Shown piece after piece: positions 42,900-54,021 of a stretch of DNA of 64,000 nucleotides. This stretch comes from Arachis hypogaea. Taxonomy: Eukaryota > Streptophyta > Magnoliopsida > Fabales > Fabaceae. The notes beneath the pieces are model-generated. The model saw only the letters and a list, made by a program, of their open reading frames with translations. It had not been told where the DNA came from and did no database searches. The stretch's first letter is position 1, and the number at the start of each line of letters is the position of its first letter. The stretch covers positions 41,277,419 to 41,341,418 of the forward strand of contig NC_092042.1 of assembly GCF_003086295.3 (NCBI RefSeq). Direction: 5' to 3'. A program made the position numbers and the translations under genes.

Positions 42900-44560
42900 T
42901 GATGAGTGGATAATTTATACGCTTTTTGGCATTGTTTTTAGGTAGTTTTTAGTATGTTTTAGTTACATTTTAATATATTTTTATTAGTTTTTATGCAAAA
43001 ATCACATTTCTAGACTTTATTATGAGTTTGTGTGTTTTTCTGTGATTTCTGGTATTTTCTGGCTGAAATTGAGAGACTTAAGCAAAAATATGATTCAGAG
43101 GATGAGAAAGGACTGCAGATGTTGTTGGATTCTAACCTCTCTGCACTCGAAGTAGATTTTTTGGAGTTATAGAAGTCCAATTGGCACGCTCTTAATTGAT
43201 TTGGAAAGTAGACATTTTGGGCTTTCCATCAATGTATAATAATCCATACTTTGCCCGAGATTTAATGGCTCAAACTGGCGTCCAAACACCCACCAGAGAC
43301 CCTTTTCTGGCAAAAAATGCTGGAACTGGCACCAAAGCTGGAGTTAAACTCCAAGGATGGCCTATGCACGTGAAAGCTTCATGGCTTAGCCCAAACATAC
43401 ACCAAGTGAGCCCCAGAAGTAGATTTCTGCACTATCTACTCATTTTCTGTAAACCTAGTTCACTAGTTTAGTATAAATAACACTTTTTACTATTGTATTC
43501 GAGTCTTTGACCTTTTGGGAGTTCTTCGAAACCTTTTTGGAGGCTGGCCATTCGGCCATGCCTATATCTTTTGTTCTTATGTATTTTCAACGGTGGAGTT
43601 TCTATACCTCATAGATTAAGGTGAGGGGCTCTGCTGTTCCTCATGAATTAATGCAAGTACTATTGTTTTTCTTTTAATTCACGCCTACTTCTTTTCCAAG
43701 ATATACTCTCGTACTATATTCAGTTAAGTCAGACTAAAGGGGTGACCCGTGACAATCACCTAATATCTTCAGTACTCGCTTAGCCAAGATCCGCGTGTTT
43801 GACAACCATAAGCGGTCTACATGATGTTCAACGTAGTCATTGGATGCCAGCTGGAGTATATTCTCTTGGGTCTCTAATCCATGCATTTGACTAGAATCTC
43901 CAGACAATAGAGCATTCAAATAAGTGAGATTAGAACCTTCGTGGTATAGGCTAGAAACGATTGGTAGCATTCCTGAGATCCGGAAAGTCTCAACCTTGTC
44001 TATGGTATTCTGAGTAGGATCTGAGAGGGGATGACTGTGACAAGCTTCAGACTCGCGACTGTTGGGCACAGTGACAGTGTGCAAAAGGATCAATGGATCT
44101 TATTCTGACACAAGTTAGAACCGACAGATGATTAGCCCTGCGGTGAGAACCGTAGCCAGATCATTTTCACTGAGAGGATGGATGGTAGCCATTGACAACG
44201 GTGATCCACCAACTTACAGCCTACCATGGAAGGGAGTACGCATGATTGGATGGAAGCAATAGGGAAGCAGAGGTTCAGAAGCAACAAAGCATCTCCAGAT
44301 GCTTATATGAAATTTCCACCAATGAATTACATAAGTATCTCTATCTTATTTTATGTTTTATTTACCTTTTAATTATCAACACCTTATAACCATTTGAATC
44401 CGCCTAACTGAGATTTACAAGATGACGATAGCTTGCTTCAAGCCGTCAATCTCCGTGGGATCGACCCTTACTCACGTAAAGTATTACTTGGACGACCCAG
44501 TGCACTTGCTTGTTAGCTATGCGGAGTTGTGAACAGTGTGAATCACAATTTCGTATACCA
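42900..44560 (+). repeat. 3' LTR of element H
   Basis: TGATGAGTGG to GTATACCA. TATAAATA at 43472-43479. The palindrome array is nearly lost (only GGAGTTAAACTCC near 43341). U5 segment GGATCGACCCTTACTCACG near 44460. Confidence 0.93.
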
Positions 44561-44687
44561 GTCATGCACACGTGCGCGTCGATGCCCATCTTTGAATTCA
44601 AATTCTGAAAGTATCGCAGGCGTTCAATCCAAGTGAATGTTGCGTTCTTGGCTTGTGAACTCTAATCCCTCATCCACGCGTGCTCGC
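44561..44687 (-). repeat. LTR of element G, part 2 (inverted)
   Basis: Continues from 33740 after the GTCAT duplication. Contains CACACGTGCGCGTCGATG and CACGCGTGCTCGC. Cut at 44687 by solo LTR I. Confidence 0.8.
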
Positions 44688-46114
44688 TGATAAACCCCTA
44701 ATTTATGATTCATCTTGTACTTAAATTGAGTGTTTTTATCAAATCTTCACCCACTTATTCATGTAAATTGCATGGTTTTACTATTCCTTCCTTGTTTTAT
44801 GATATATGAGAAAACATGTTTCCTATGCTTTAAAAATATTAAATTTAATTATCCTTTATTACCATTCGATGCCGTGATTTGTGTATTGAGTACTTTCAGG
44901 CTATATAGGGCATGAATGACTTAGAGGATGGAAAGAAAACATACAAAAATGGAAGGAAAGCACAAAATGGAGTTTTCGAAGAAACTGGCAGCGACGCGAA
45001 TGCGTGGATGATGCGGACGCGTGCTTAGCGCAAAGAGCATCGACGCGAGCGCATGGATGACGCAAACGCGTGACTCGCGCGAAACACAACTGACGTGGAC
45101 GCGTGACCGACGCAACCGCGTGGAAGAGCAAAACTCCAGATGATGCGACCGCATGACCCACGAAGACGCGTGACTTGCGCGATCTGTAGAAATTACAGAA
45201 TGCGCTGAAGATGATTTTGGGCCGCATTTTGATCCAGATCCAAGCCCAGAGAACACAGATTAAAGGCTATAAACTGGGGAATCCATCCAACATCATGAGA
45301 ACATACATTTATACATAGTTTTAGGAATTAGATGTAGTTTTTAGAGAGAGAGGTCCTCTCCTATCTCTTAGGAATTAGGATTAGGATTTAGGATTTTTAT
45401 TATATTCAGACTACTTCTCTTCATTACAGGTTCAATGTTCTTTTTAGTTATTTTCTCTTTTATTTGTTTATGAACTTTTCCATATTGGGATTGATTTCCT
45501 TAATTAATATACATTGAGGTATTTCAGACTTATGATTGCTTTCTCTAATTTATGTTATTGATGCTTTCGCTTTATCCAAATTATTTTCATTCGAGTAGAT
45601 TTCTTTCCTTTTGGATTTGGTTAATTAATTGGTAATACTTGAGTTATCAAACTCAGCAGTGGTTGAAATTGGCAATTGCTAATTAACTTGGATTGCTCTA
45701 AAAGTTGACTGAAACTCGAGGATCAATTTAATTAGTCTAGTTGACTTTCCTTTATTTAATAACGGATAATTAAGTGGGATTAAAACCTAATTCTCAACAC
45801 ACTTGATAAGGATAACTAGGATAGGAATTCCAATTTTCATGCCTTGCTAAGAGATTTACAGTTATTGATTTATTAATTCTTGCAATTTATTTCTCTTGCT
45901 CAAACCTTCTTAAAACCCAAAAACACTGTTTTCCATAACCAATAATAAAACACACTTCCCTGTAATTCCTTGAGAAGATAACCCGAGGTTTGAATACTTC
46001 GGTTATCAATTTTATTGGGTTTGCTTAAGTGACAAACAAACGTTTGTAAGAAAGGCATTCTTGTCGGTCTAGAAGCTATACTTACAACGGGAATTTATTT
46101 GTGAAAATTTTAGA
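44688..46114 (+). repeat. Solo LTR I
   Basis: Begins TGATAAACCCCTAATTTATG. The right end is uncertain, near TTTTAGA. A 4-base TCGC is found on both sides (44684-44687, 46115-46118), with the outer fifth base different. U3 holds an array of GACGCGTG/CGCACGCG-like words at 44990-45180, followed by a TATA-like CTATAAAC near 45267. Minus-strand open frames at 44901-45256 are array artefacts. U5 has CCGAGG...CTTCGG near 45980. Confidence 0.75.
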
Positions 46115-46425
46115 TCGCGCGAGAGTTTTGTTCTTCACCCGCCATGTACGCGTACGCGTGGATTGCCAACGTTGTCATCCTGCACGGAAGCGCTCTGTAC
46201 GCATGCGCGTCACTTGTGAACGTAGCGTTCATCTAATGAACGTAGCATTCTCCTGCACCTCTCTTTTTTTTTTGTTCTTTTTCACCTGAAATTCAGCCAA
46301 AACTCATTTCAAAGCAATGTTCATAAATTAATCATATAGCTCATATAATTTCATCTTTGAATGAGATTTCACTAATTCTATGGTCCTTTTAAATAAGAGA
46401 AAGAGGTAAATGACGTAAGTCATCA
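46115..46425 (-). repeat. LTR of element G, part 3 (inverted)
   Basis: More ACGCGTACGCGTGG and GTACGCATGCGCGTC words of the G array, then plain sequence. The outer end is not certain; LTR sequence of element J starts by about 46426. Confidence 0.6.
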
Positions 46426-46837
46426 GTTAACTGAGCGAGACTAACTCATGATGATTACCATTGTTGTGGTTATGGCAATGATAGGATTTCTTAGATCCTC
46501 ATTCTCAAGTCAAGGCTCTTTCATGCATTTATACCATTTTCGTTAGTTTTGATTCTACTTCCATTTTGGTTGGATTAATTTCTAATTTCGAGCGTTCCTT
46601 AGTTCTTTTAATCTTTTGTTCCTTGATTTTGAAAAACCCCTTTTCCTCACAACTGAAAGCGTATAACACTTCAATTGCATTCCTAGGGAGGATGACCTGA
46701 GGTTTAAATACTCTCGGTTAATTAGAATTTATAAACATTTGATTAAGAGAATTCATTGTTGGTTTGGACTATGCTACCAACAAATTGATTCTTGTTTTGA
46801 TTGATTTCAAACTATACAATAGTTCTTCTCAATATCA
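46426..46837 (+). repeat. 5' LTR of element J, right end only
   Basis: Matches 58450-58874 of the 3' LTR (ACTCATGATGATTACCAT, then ATTTATACCATTTTC and so on). The U3 and R parts are missing. Confidence 0.88.
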
Positions 46838-46841
46838 AATT

Positions 46842-46859
46842 TGGCGCCATTACCGGGGA
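46842..46859 (+). other. Primer binding site of element J
   Basis: TGGCGCCATTACCGGGGA, the tRNA-Asp type with two changed bases. Confidence 0.85.
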
Positions 46860-46969
46860 ACGTAATTGGTGCTATATCTTTTGTTTGATGTAAATATGTT
46901 GATAGTATAAATAGCACTTTTTGGTTGATTGTTTGCTTTTGTTAGTAGGTTTTTGTTTATAGTTTTTTT

Positions 46970-47866
46970 ATGACTTTTTCACACCATCACCATAATGCAC
47001 CCCAATGGGACCCCAACACTTGCCTTTCTAGTCACCAATCCTATACACCATCACCTCATCACATACAAAACCAAAACTCTTACCCTTATGAGTCTGATTG
47101 TCAACCTTCATCACCTCAATCTTCATCTTCGTATATGGATCAAGCCACACAAGAAGTACTTTTCATGCTCATTCAAGAACAACAAGAGTTCCGGAAGAAG
47201 AAAGAGCAAGTCATGTCTACCTTAGCGAAAACCTTGGATCATTTTTCTTCATTGCGTTCATGCCATGAACAAGAAATTCTAGTGGATGAATGTGAGGAAC
47301 CAAGTAAAAAGTGTGGAGTGAAAGAAGAATTGCAAAATCAAGAAGAAGATGTCAAGTCACAACATGAGGTGAAAAAGGAGATAAATGAAGCATTGGTAGG
47401 AGTTGATCAAGAGGATTCCATCATTCAAGATTTTTTGTCCAACTTGGTCAACCCCACCAATGACCTTCATGAGCATCCCTTGTTAGATCTGGAAGAAGAT
47501 ATTGATGTGGACTTCACACAACCTCCAATTTTTTACTTAAGTGATGATGAGGAAGATTCAAAAGAGGTTGAGGAAGATTTTAGTTACCAAGAAGTTAACA
47601 TATTTGTGCCAAAAGGAATTGAGTGGGTGAAGATTTCTCCAAAAAAATTTCTAGTCCCACATCAATACATCGTCTTGAAGATGGATTGTCAACTTCAAAC
47701 CCTTCTTGGAGTAGTGGATGGTGAAGAGAAGAATGTTAATTGCCAAAGAAATAGAAAGTTAATCAAGGGAACCAATTCAACGTTTGGAACTCAATTATGG
47801 TACAAGAGTCAATTTAGCAGATTCCTGGGAGTGTACAAGTGTGTCAATGGTGATAGAGGAACATAA
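46970..47866 (+). CDS. ORF1 of element J, unknown acidic protein
   Basis: 298 codons, first ATG after the primer site. The N-terminal 60 residues are rich in His, Gln, Ser and Pro (HHHHNAPQWDPN). Residues about 60-90 look helical (LIQEQQEFRKKKEQVMSTL), and about 100-205 is strongly acidic (SDDEEDSKEVEEDF). The C-terminal part reads KGIEWVKISPKKFLVPHQYI. There is no gag core, protease or zinc knuckle. The composition order is like ORF1 of C, but I see no clear sequence match. It lies 180 bp before the twin hairpin, so the true end may once have been further on and a frameshift is possible. Function unknown. Confidence 0.65.
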   Translation: MTFSHHHHNAPQWDPNTCLSSHQSYTPSPHHIQNQNSYPYESDCQPSSPQSSSSYMDQATQEVLFMLIQEQQEFRKKKEQVMSTLAKTLDHFSSLRSCHEQEILVDECEEPSKKCGVKEELQNQEEDVKSQHEVKKEINEALVGVDQEDSIIQDFLSNLVNPTNDLHEHPLLDLEEDIDVDFTQPPIFYLSDDEEDSKEVEEDFSYQEVNIFVPKGIEWVKISPKKFLVPHQYIVLKMDCQLQTLLGVVDGEEKNVNCQRNRKLIKGTNSTFGTQLWYKSQFSRFLGVYKCVNGDRGT

Positions 47867-48050
47867 GTATGGGATCCGGGCATTGGTTTCAAGAGTCAAC
47901 AAAGTTGGATCCTAGTCGCTAGCTTGAAGTCTCTCAAGAGTTTGATGCAATCTATTTGGGACCCCGGAGGTCAAATCAAGAGCAAACTTGGTTGGAGATT
48001 CAAGGAGGAGTGGAAACATAAGCCGCCCTAACAAGGATCCCCCCTCACCA

Positions 48051-48100
48051 AGTCCAACTTAGGACTATAAACCGAAGTGTTAGGTGGGAGACACCCCACC
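48051..48100 (+). promoter_or_regulatory. Twin-hairpin element after ORF1 (J), covarying stems
   Basis: Hairpin 1 AGTCC-AACTTA-GGACT (48051-48066), a 16-base spacer (ATAAACCGAAGTGTTA), and hairpin 2 GGTGGG-AGACAC-CCCACC (48083-48100). Stems differ from A, B and C, yet pairing, loop sizes (6 and 6) and spacer length are kept. Confidence 0.75.
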
Positions 48101-48319
48101 ATGTTAATATCCTTCTAACTTTCTCTCTTGTAGCTTTCGTTTCGTGAATAATTGGCTATATTGCTTGGTTGGTTAGATTTATTTTGAGGTTTGTTGGGTA
48201 ATTTTAGTGAAATAATGTGTTTTTGGGAGTTTTATGATGTTTTGGGACTTGAAAACCTGTTTTGGATGTCAAGTTTGATACCTTAAAGGCATATTTTTTG
48301 TTGCAGAAACAGAGACCTA

Positions 48320-48800
48320 TGTGTATGCATGGCCTTGTGTGTACGCACAGCCTTGTGCGTCCGCACAGTTCCCTTGTTTTCCAGCTCTAGTGCATACGCA
48401 CAGCAATGTGCGCATGCACACCCGTAAACAGTCCCTCTATTCCCAGCACGCGCACAGCCTGTGCGTGTGTACACTACCTTCTTTTCCCCCGGTGCATCTG
48501 CACAGCATGCGTGCGCCCGTACACTTTTCCTGCTTAAAAAAAAAACAACAAACACCCTTGTGCGTGCGTATAGCACTGAGCACACACACAACCTTGGACA
48601 ACCCCCCTGGTTATAGCGCACGCACCCCTTGTGCATGTGAACACACCCCTTTTTCCCCCGTCTGTGCACGTGCACACTCCCTTGTGCGTCCGCACAAGAG
48701 GCGATACACCTATTGTCCCCAGTGCCTACAAGCTGCGGTGCGTGCGTATACCTTTCCTTCTTCCTCGTGTCCGTCCGCACATCACCTAGTGCGTACGCAC
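48320..48800. repeat. TGCGTACGCAC palindrome array in element J
   Basis: About 15 units of the type TGTGCGTACGCACAG, TGTGCGTCCGCACAG and TGCGCATGCACA, spaced 20-45 bp, ahead of ORF2. The same word is in the U3 of J's LTR (53745-53830). Frames on both strands stay open (48283-48807 and 48321-48821) because the unit lacks stops; they are not genes. Confidence 0.92.
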
Positions 48801-50474
48801 AGGTCACTTTTCAAACGTTAATTCAAAAAGAGCCCAAGTCGCACCTTATCAGTTTGCCAAACCTTCCTCTCTTTTCTTCTTCTCTTTTCTCTGTAGCAAC
48901 CCCAGCCTCTCAACCCTATCACCACCTCCGTTCATCTCACGCCACCACCAGCGGCCACACTCCCGTCGCCGAACATCCCCATCTCTTCTCTCTCTTTTTT
49001 TCCCTTTCTTCTCCTTCTCTCCTCTATTTTCCCTTCTTCTCTGCACTGTGCCCTGCCCCTACCGCGCTAACCACCATCAATCGCGCCTCCAGTCCGTCGA
49101 CTAGGCACCAGCGGTGGCAAGTTTTTGTGCCATCGCGGCCATGCGACAACCACTCCTCCTCTCTGCCTATTTCTTTTTTCCTCCGCATTATAGGTTCCCT
49201 TTTTTTCCTATATTCCCTGCCCCTGTTCCATTTTCTACTGCTTTAATTTACTTGCTTTTTAATTCTATTTGTGATTTTTGTCTAGTGATTAGGTGGTCTT
49301 AGGTTAGTTGATGTCCTGTTTCTGGTTGAATGTTGATGTTGATACTGGCTGAGTATTTTGAATTTTACTAAGACTAAATGTTGTTACTCTGAACTGTGAC
49401 TGCCATGTATGAACTGTGATCGCTGCTTCCCATTTCTGCACATAACATGCTTGTTATAATGCTTGAATGGAATTTTTGATTTAATTCCTTTGTCTGATTA
49501 GCATAGGTTCTAAATTTTCATCCCATTTTGCATTGTTAATTTCATACTTGTGAAAAAATTTTCTGTTAAATGTGAATGCTGCCTGAGATAACTAAGTTTA
49601 TGCACATTGCATTATTCATGCTTGAACATCAAACTGAACTTAACTCTAGGCTATGATTTCTTAGGTTGATGTCCATTTCTGCTTGCATAACATATTTCAA
49701 TGGATACTCTGCTGGTTATGTCTCTAGTTGATCAATTTGCTAAGACACCAAACTGAACTTGAAATTTACAGTTGTGTTTCTTCTATTTGGTGTTAATTTT
49801 TGCTGTGCATACCATTCCTTAATGGATAACCTGGCAGTTGTGTATTTAATTGCTGATTTTGTTCTTAAGACCAAATTGGGTTGAAATTTATAGCTTTGAT
49901 CATTCCATTTGGTACCTTTTAAGTGCATAACCTGAATTTTGTTTAGTGAATTGATGCTATTGCATATTCATGAAGCTGTTAAAAATAGACAACCACATAA
50001 ATAGCCACTTGTTCCTTTATGTTTTTGAGCAATGCAATTTGTTTTTCAATCAAGTATCGCTGTGGATAAGAAGTTATGTACATGTGGTCATTTCTTATCT
50101 TCCCAACATTAATATGTGCATGCTTTCACTGTGGCTTTAATTATTGCCTTCTGTGCCAATTTTTCCAATGTCTTTCAATTTCCAAGGCACAATTGCAATA
50201 CTCAATCTCTTTCAAGTCAATTCACTTGCATTGTTTCACCTAAGTCACATATGCTTTGATTATTGTCAATTACTCATTTGTTGTTTACTTAGGTTGCTTG
50301 ATTGTGGAAACATACATTTTCTTTTGATCTTATCACTTGTTTCAAACATGTTTTCCTCAATTGAGTGTTTGTTTACCTTAATGGCTCGTACTTGAACTGT
50401 TTGATTATTTCTTCTTTGTTTTGTAATTCTTATCTATTTCTCCTAAGTTGTATTATGTCTTTGTCTTTCTCAGG
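48801..50474 (+). promoter_or_regulatory. Upstream region of J ORF2: pyrimidine-rich, possible intron
   Basis: A C/T-rich tract with many TCTTCTC words is at 48860-49070. From about 49560 to 49945 three degenerate copies of a roughly 115-bp unit (ACCAAACTGAACTTGAAATT...ATGGATAACCTG) are seen. The region ends TTTGTCTTTCTCAG directly before GATGCC of ORF2, a good 3' splice-site context. AGGTTAGT near 49311 could be a donor. No gene is seen. A spliced leader is inference. Confidence 0.5.
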
Positions 50475-51788
50475 ATGCCTCACAAAGGAAAGGAGAAAGC
50501 CAATCCTTTGGCTCGTCCTCCTCATACGCCTCCAAGTACCCAACCGGATATGTTCATCAATGCTGAAACCCAAGAATAATACAAAAAAATAGAATCAAAA
50601 GCCTTTCACTACGAGAGAAAGCTGAACTTACCGGAGAAATATGCGGACCAAGTTTTTAATAGATTAAATTTTTACCATTGGGAATTCGTAAAATCCGATC
50701 CGGTGGAAGTCAATGAACATCAGGTCAAGGAATTTTACGCAAATCTCCTAAAGAGGGATGCCCCAACTATTTTTTTGAGAGGTGTCACACTGGACACCTC
50801 TGATACTGCTTTAGAGGCCCTCTTGGACATTCTGCATATTCCTCTGGCTCGTGACGCTTACCCTTAGATAGTGAAGGAATTGTTATCGGGCAAGTTGTCA
50901 TTGGATGTTGTCCTGAAGAAGATTGGCACACCTGATGCCAGATGGAAGTACAGCAGGGGAGAAAATGCAGTTCTGCAGAGCATTGCGTGCACTGATCTCA
51001 ATCCTGAGGCGAGGATATGGCAGCAGATCATTGCCGACTATATCCTACCGAGCACGCATGCCACACACATCAAAGTTCGTGTGGCGGTTTTGCTATGGGC
51101 TATTCTGGAGGGGAAGAGGATCTCTATTCTTCCCCTTATCAGAGACTCGATGTGGAAGGTGACTCAGCAGCAGAAATACAACATCCCCTTCTTGTCGTTG
51201 ATCACCAGATTAGCCACCTTATCTGGAGTGGAGAGACGCCCGACTGACCAGATGTCTGTCCTCGTCAATAAGCAGCCATTCCTACCATACGGCGACTATG
51301 ACGGACCACCACAGAAGAAGAGAAAGACCACTGAGCCACCATCATCCTCTATAGAGCCCTTAACACCTCCAACACCTCTTATGCCCACACCCCGACTTCA
51401 GACATCCTATGAGCTGGGTCGGGAGATCTTGGAGACTCTTAACCATTAGGAGCGCTGCAACGCTGGCCGCTTCCAGTGGATTGTGGCAAAGTTTGAGGGT
51501 CGAGATCCTGGACCACCTCTCCCGGATACACCAGAGCCTGGGACCGAGATTGAGGAACCAGGACCGGAGGAGGCAGTAGTTGACGCTGGCCAGGCAGTCG
51601 AGCCCCCTAAGCAGAGAGCAGCAGAGCCCACAGTTGATGAGTCTATAGTCCAGACAGTAGCAGAGCTAGCCATTCAGACAATTCAGGAGCCCACAGCTGA
51701 ACCCACCCCACAGCCGTCCAGCACCATTATTGTATATCACCGACATCACCATCCACCACCGCCAGATGGTGGAACTTCGCAGAGTTGA
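50475..51788 (+). pseudogene. ORF2 of element J with three in-frame stops
   Basis: One reading frame runs from the ATG at 50475 to the TGA at 51786-51788, broken only by TAA (50577-50579), TAG (50865-50867) and TAG (51447-51449). The start MPHKGKEKANPLARPP is basic. The middle (about 51010-51235) reads ARIWQQIIADYILPSTHATH and FLSLITRLATLSGVERR, aligning with ARGWLEFIQRSIIPTSNRSE and LAFPHLICHLCYSAGV of ORF2 in B. That makes J a distant relative. A KKRK cluster is near residue 282, followed by a long Pro/Glu-rich tail with IQTIQEPTAEPTPQPS. No membrane segment. It is not translatable in full without readthrough. Confidence 0.8.
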
Positions 51789-53405
51789 TCACCCCAGTAT
51801 AAATTTTGGCACGGATGACCATGCATCATTTAAGTGTGGGGGAGGATCTTCTATTTTTTTGGGTGTAAACATTCTCTCCTGAACACTTGTCATTTAGCTT
51901 ACTTTTGGTCTTTATTATGTTTTTTTGTGGATATCTTTAGCACTTTGACTTATGCACATTTTACTTTAGTATACATACATTAGTTGTTTCTAGTTATGTC
52001 TAGTATTTTATTTTCATTTTGGTATATATACATATTGCACTTTTTATTGCTTGGCACATATTATATATATGGATTGTGATTGGATGATATGAATAGCTTA
52101 TGCCTAGCTCATTTTGATCCTAATTGTTCATGTTACTTTTTGCTGGTTGAGAATCAGGAAAAGATCTAGGAAATTTTGAAAAATTTTGCATCTATCACAA
52201 CATATATATACATATATGAAATAAATTTTGGTGAAAAACAACAAAGATTTCTAAGAATTTTGGGCTTTCTAAAGAATTGATTTGGAAAATTGTGTTTTAG
52301 GCTTGCTTGAATGATTTTTATGGAACATAGAGGAGTAAAGAACAAATACCTTGTGAGTTTTTGGGTTATATTGAGTGGTTTCACATTTTAACCACTATTT
52401 TTGTTCATTGTGCGTTATATCTCTTCTATGATTGTAATCTTGGTTTTGCTTGATTCTTTATTTCCAATGATTGATGTTTTGAATTGCATTGAGCATGATT
52501 GAGGCCTTCTTTGATTAAAAACTCACTTTTCCCATATAGCCTACCCTTCGCATCTACCATTGTTAACCCCCTTTCCTTGATTAGTTTAGGTTGAATGAGT
52601 GTGTTACATTAAGTGTGGGGAAATTTTTGGGAAACATTGTTAGTGAAAGAAAATGTTTAATTTGGGTATTCATTGAAAATTTTGGAAAAATGGGAGCATT
52701 CATGTATGAACTACTAAACCATATGCAATTCAAATCTAAAAAAAGTCACCAACAAAAGTGGGCAAAAGTCACCCTAAAGGGAAAAGAAATGAATAAAGGA
52801 ATGCATATGTGATGTGAATGAAAAAGGCATACATGAGTGTTAGTGAATAGAAAATAATAGAAGGTTAGGATTGCATTTTGTTTGGATTTGGTTGATATAG
52901 GTTAATGTGGGAACTTGAACTAAGCCATATCTATCCCACTTTTACCCTAACCCCGTTACCACCATATGAAGTCCTCATGATAATTGCATTCATGCATCAC
53001 TTGTTTGTTGATTGTTAAATGAAAAGTAAATCCTTGAAAGCATGATTGGAAGGAGATTGGAGTGAATTGACCCTAGACACCGAGTGATTAGAATGTATAC
53101 ACACCTAATGAGGGTTCAATTACTCAATTCTATGTTTCCATACCTCTTATCATGAACTCTGCAAGTTTCTTCATTTTAATGAGTTGAATCAATTCTTTAG
53201 ATTTCTTGCTTGCGTTGAACTATTTTCATGCTTAGCCCTAAATGCCTATACTCTTGCTTGGGGATTTGCTTGTTTGATTTCACCAATTTCATAGGAAGCT
53301 ATAGATAGATATATAGGTATAGATAGTATATACATACTTGCGTGCATATAGATAGTTGCATTTAATAAGTTGATCGCCCCTTTTGATCATTCTCCTTGTT
53401 TGGTT
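51789..53405 (+). other. 3' spacer of element J
   Basis: No gene. TTTAAGTGTGGGGGAGGATC is at about 51829 and TTAAGTGTGGGGAAATTT near 52607. The first looks like a classic Ty3/gypsy PPT although the LTR is 1.6 kb away. The rest is AT-rich. Confidence 0.65.
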
Positions 53406-53440
53406 TAGCATGAGGACATGCTATCCTTTAAGTGTGGGAA
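53406..53440 (+). promoter_or_regulatory. Hairpin and PPT-like word before 3' LTR (J)
   Basis: TAGCATG-AGGA-CATGCTA (53406-53423), then TCCTTTAAGTGTGGGAA. The loop AGGA is as in family 1; the stem sequence is different but perfect. Confidence 0.78.
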
Positions 53441-53446
53441 AATTCA

Positions 53447-54021
53447 TGAGTCCATATTTTCCGATATATTTTGGCTTGATTTGAATTGATTCCATCACAT
53501 AAATTCACACTTAAGCACCAAAATAGCATACTTTTGTCTTTTGTCCCTAATTTGATCCTAAAAGTGAAAACATGCATTTTAATGCTCAGATTAGTTATTT
53601 TAATTCTACTTTCATTCCATTCGATGCCATGACATGTTTGTTGAGTGATTTCAGGCCCTAAAGGCAAGAATAGGTAGGCAAAAGTGGAAGAAAGCATGTA
53701 CAAAGGAGAAGACATGAAGAAAACATGGAAAAGCACACACAGTGAAGTCTGCGTAGGCACGAGTACCTGTGCGTACGCACAGGTCAGCTTTCAGCCAAGT
53801 GTGCAGATGCACACGTCTGTGCATCTGCACAGGTCCCTGCACGTGATTGCATTAATGAAACACGTACTTTGCGATTTCTGAGGCCTCTTGGCCCATTTTG
53901 GAAGGCTGGAATGCTGTTTTGGAGTGCTATATGAAGGAGAATTCATCACATATCAAAGGGGGGAAGACATTGGAGAAAAATTTACATAATTTTTTATAGT
54001 TTTAGGAGTAGAAGTAGTGTA
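53447..54021 (+). repeat. 3' LTR of element J, left part
   Basis: The start is estimated at TGAGTCCATATTTTCC. TGCGTACGCACAGG-type palindromes at 53745-53830, then TATA-like CTATATGAAGG near 53928. CATTCGATGCCATGA near 53618 is shared with LTR I (CATTCGATGCCGTGA). Broken at 54021 by LTR K. Confidence 0.75.

Larger units (their letters stand above)
33741..44560 (+). mobile_element. Family-1 element H, gutted, with TSD
   Basis: The ends are TGATGAGTGG and GTATACCA, with a target duplication GTCAT at 33736-33740 and 44561-44565. Only the first 330 bp of the 5' LTR remain (33741-34068), fused to the 3' spacer (34069-34315). No primer site, gag or ORF2 is left. Element C is inserted in the spacer at 34316. 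After C the spacer continues (42541-42861), then hairpin/PPT and the 3' LTR (42900-44560). Confidence 0.93.

Noticed and set aside
44901..45256. Minus-strand frames of 108-111 codons in LTR I
   Set aside because: Array artefact; the frames overlap and have no recognised motif.
48283..48821. Long frames on both strands (174 and 166 codons)
   Set aside because: They come from a palindromic array without stop codons. The products are Cys/His/Thr-rich strings that follow the DNA repeat.
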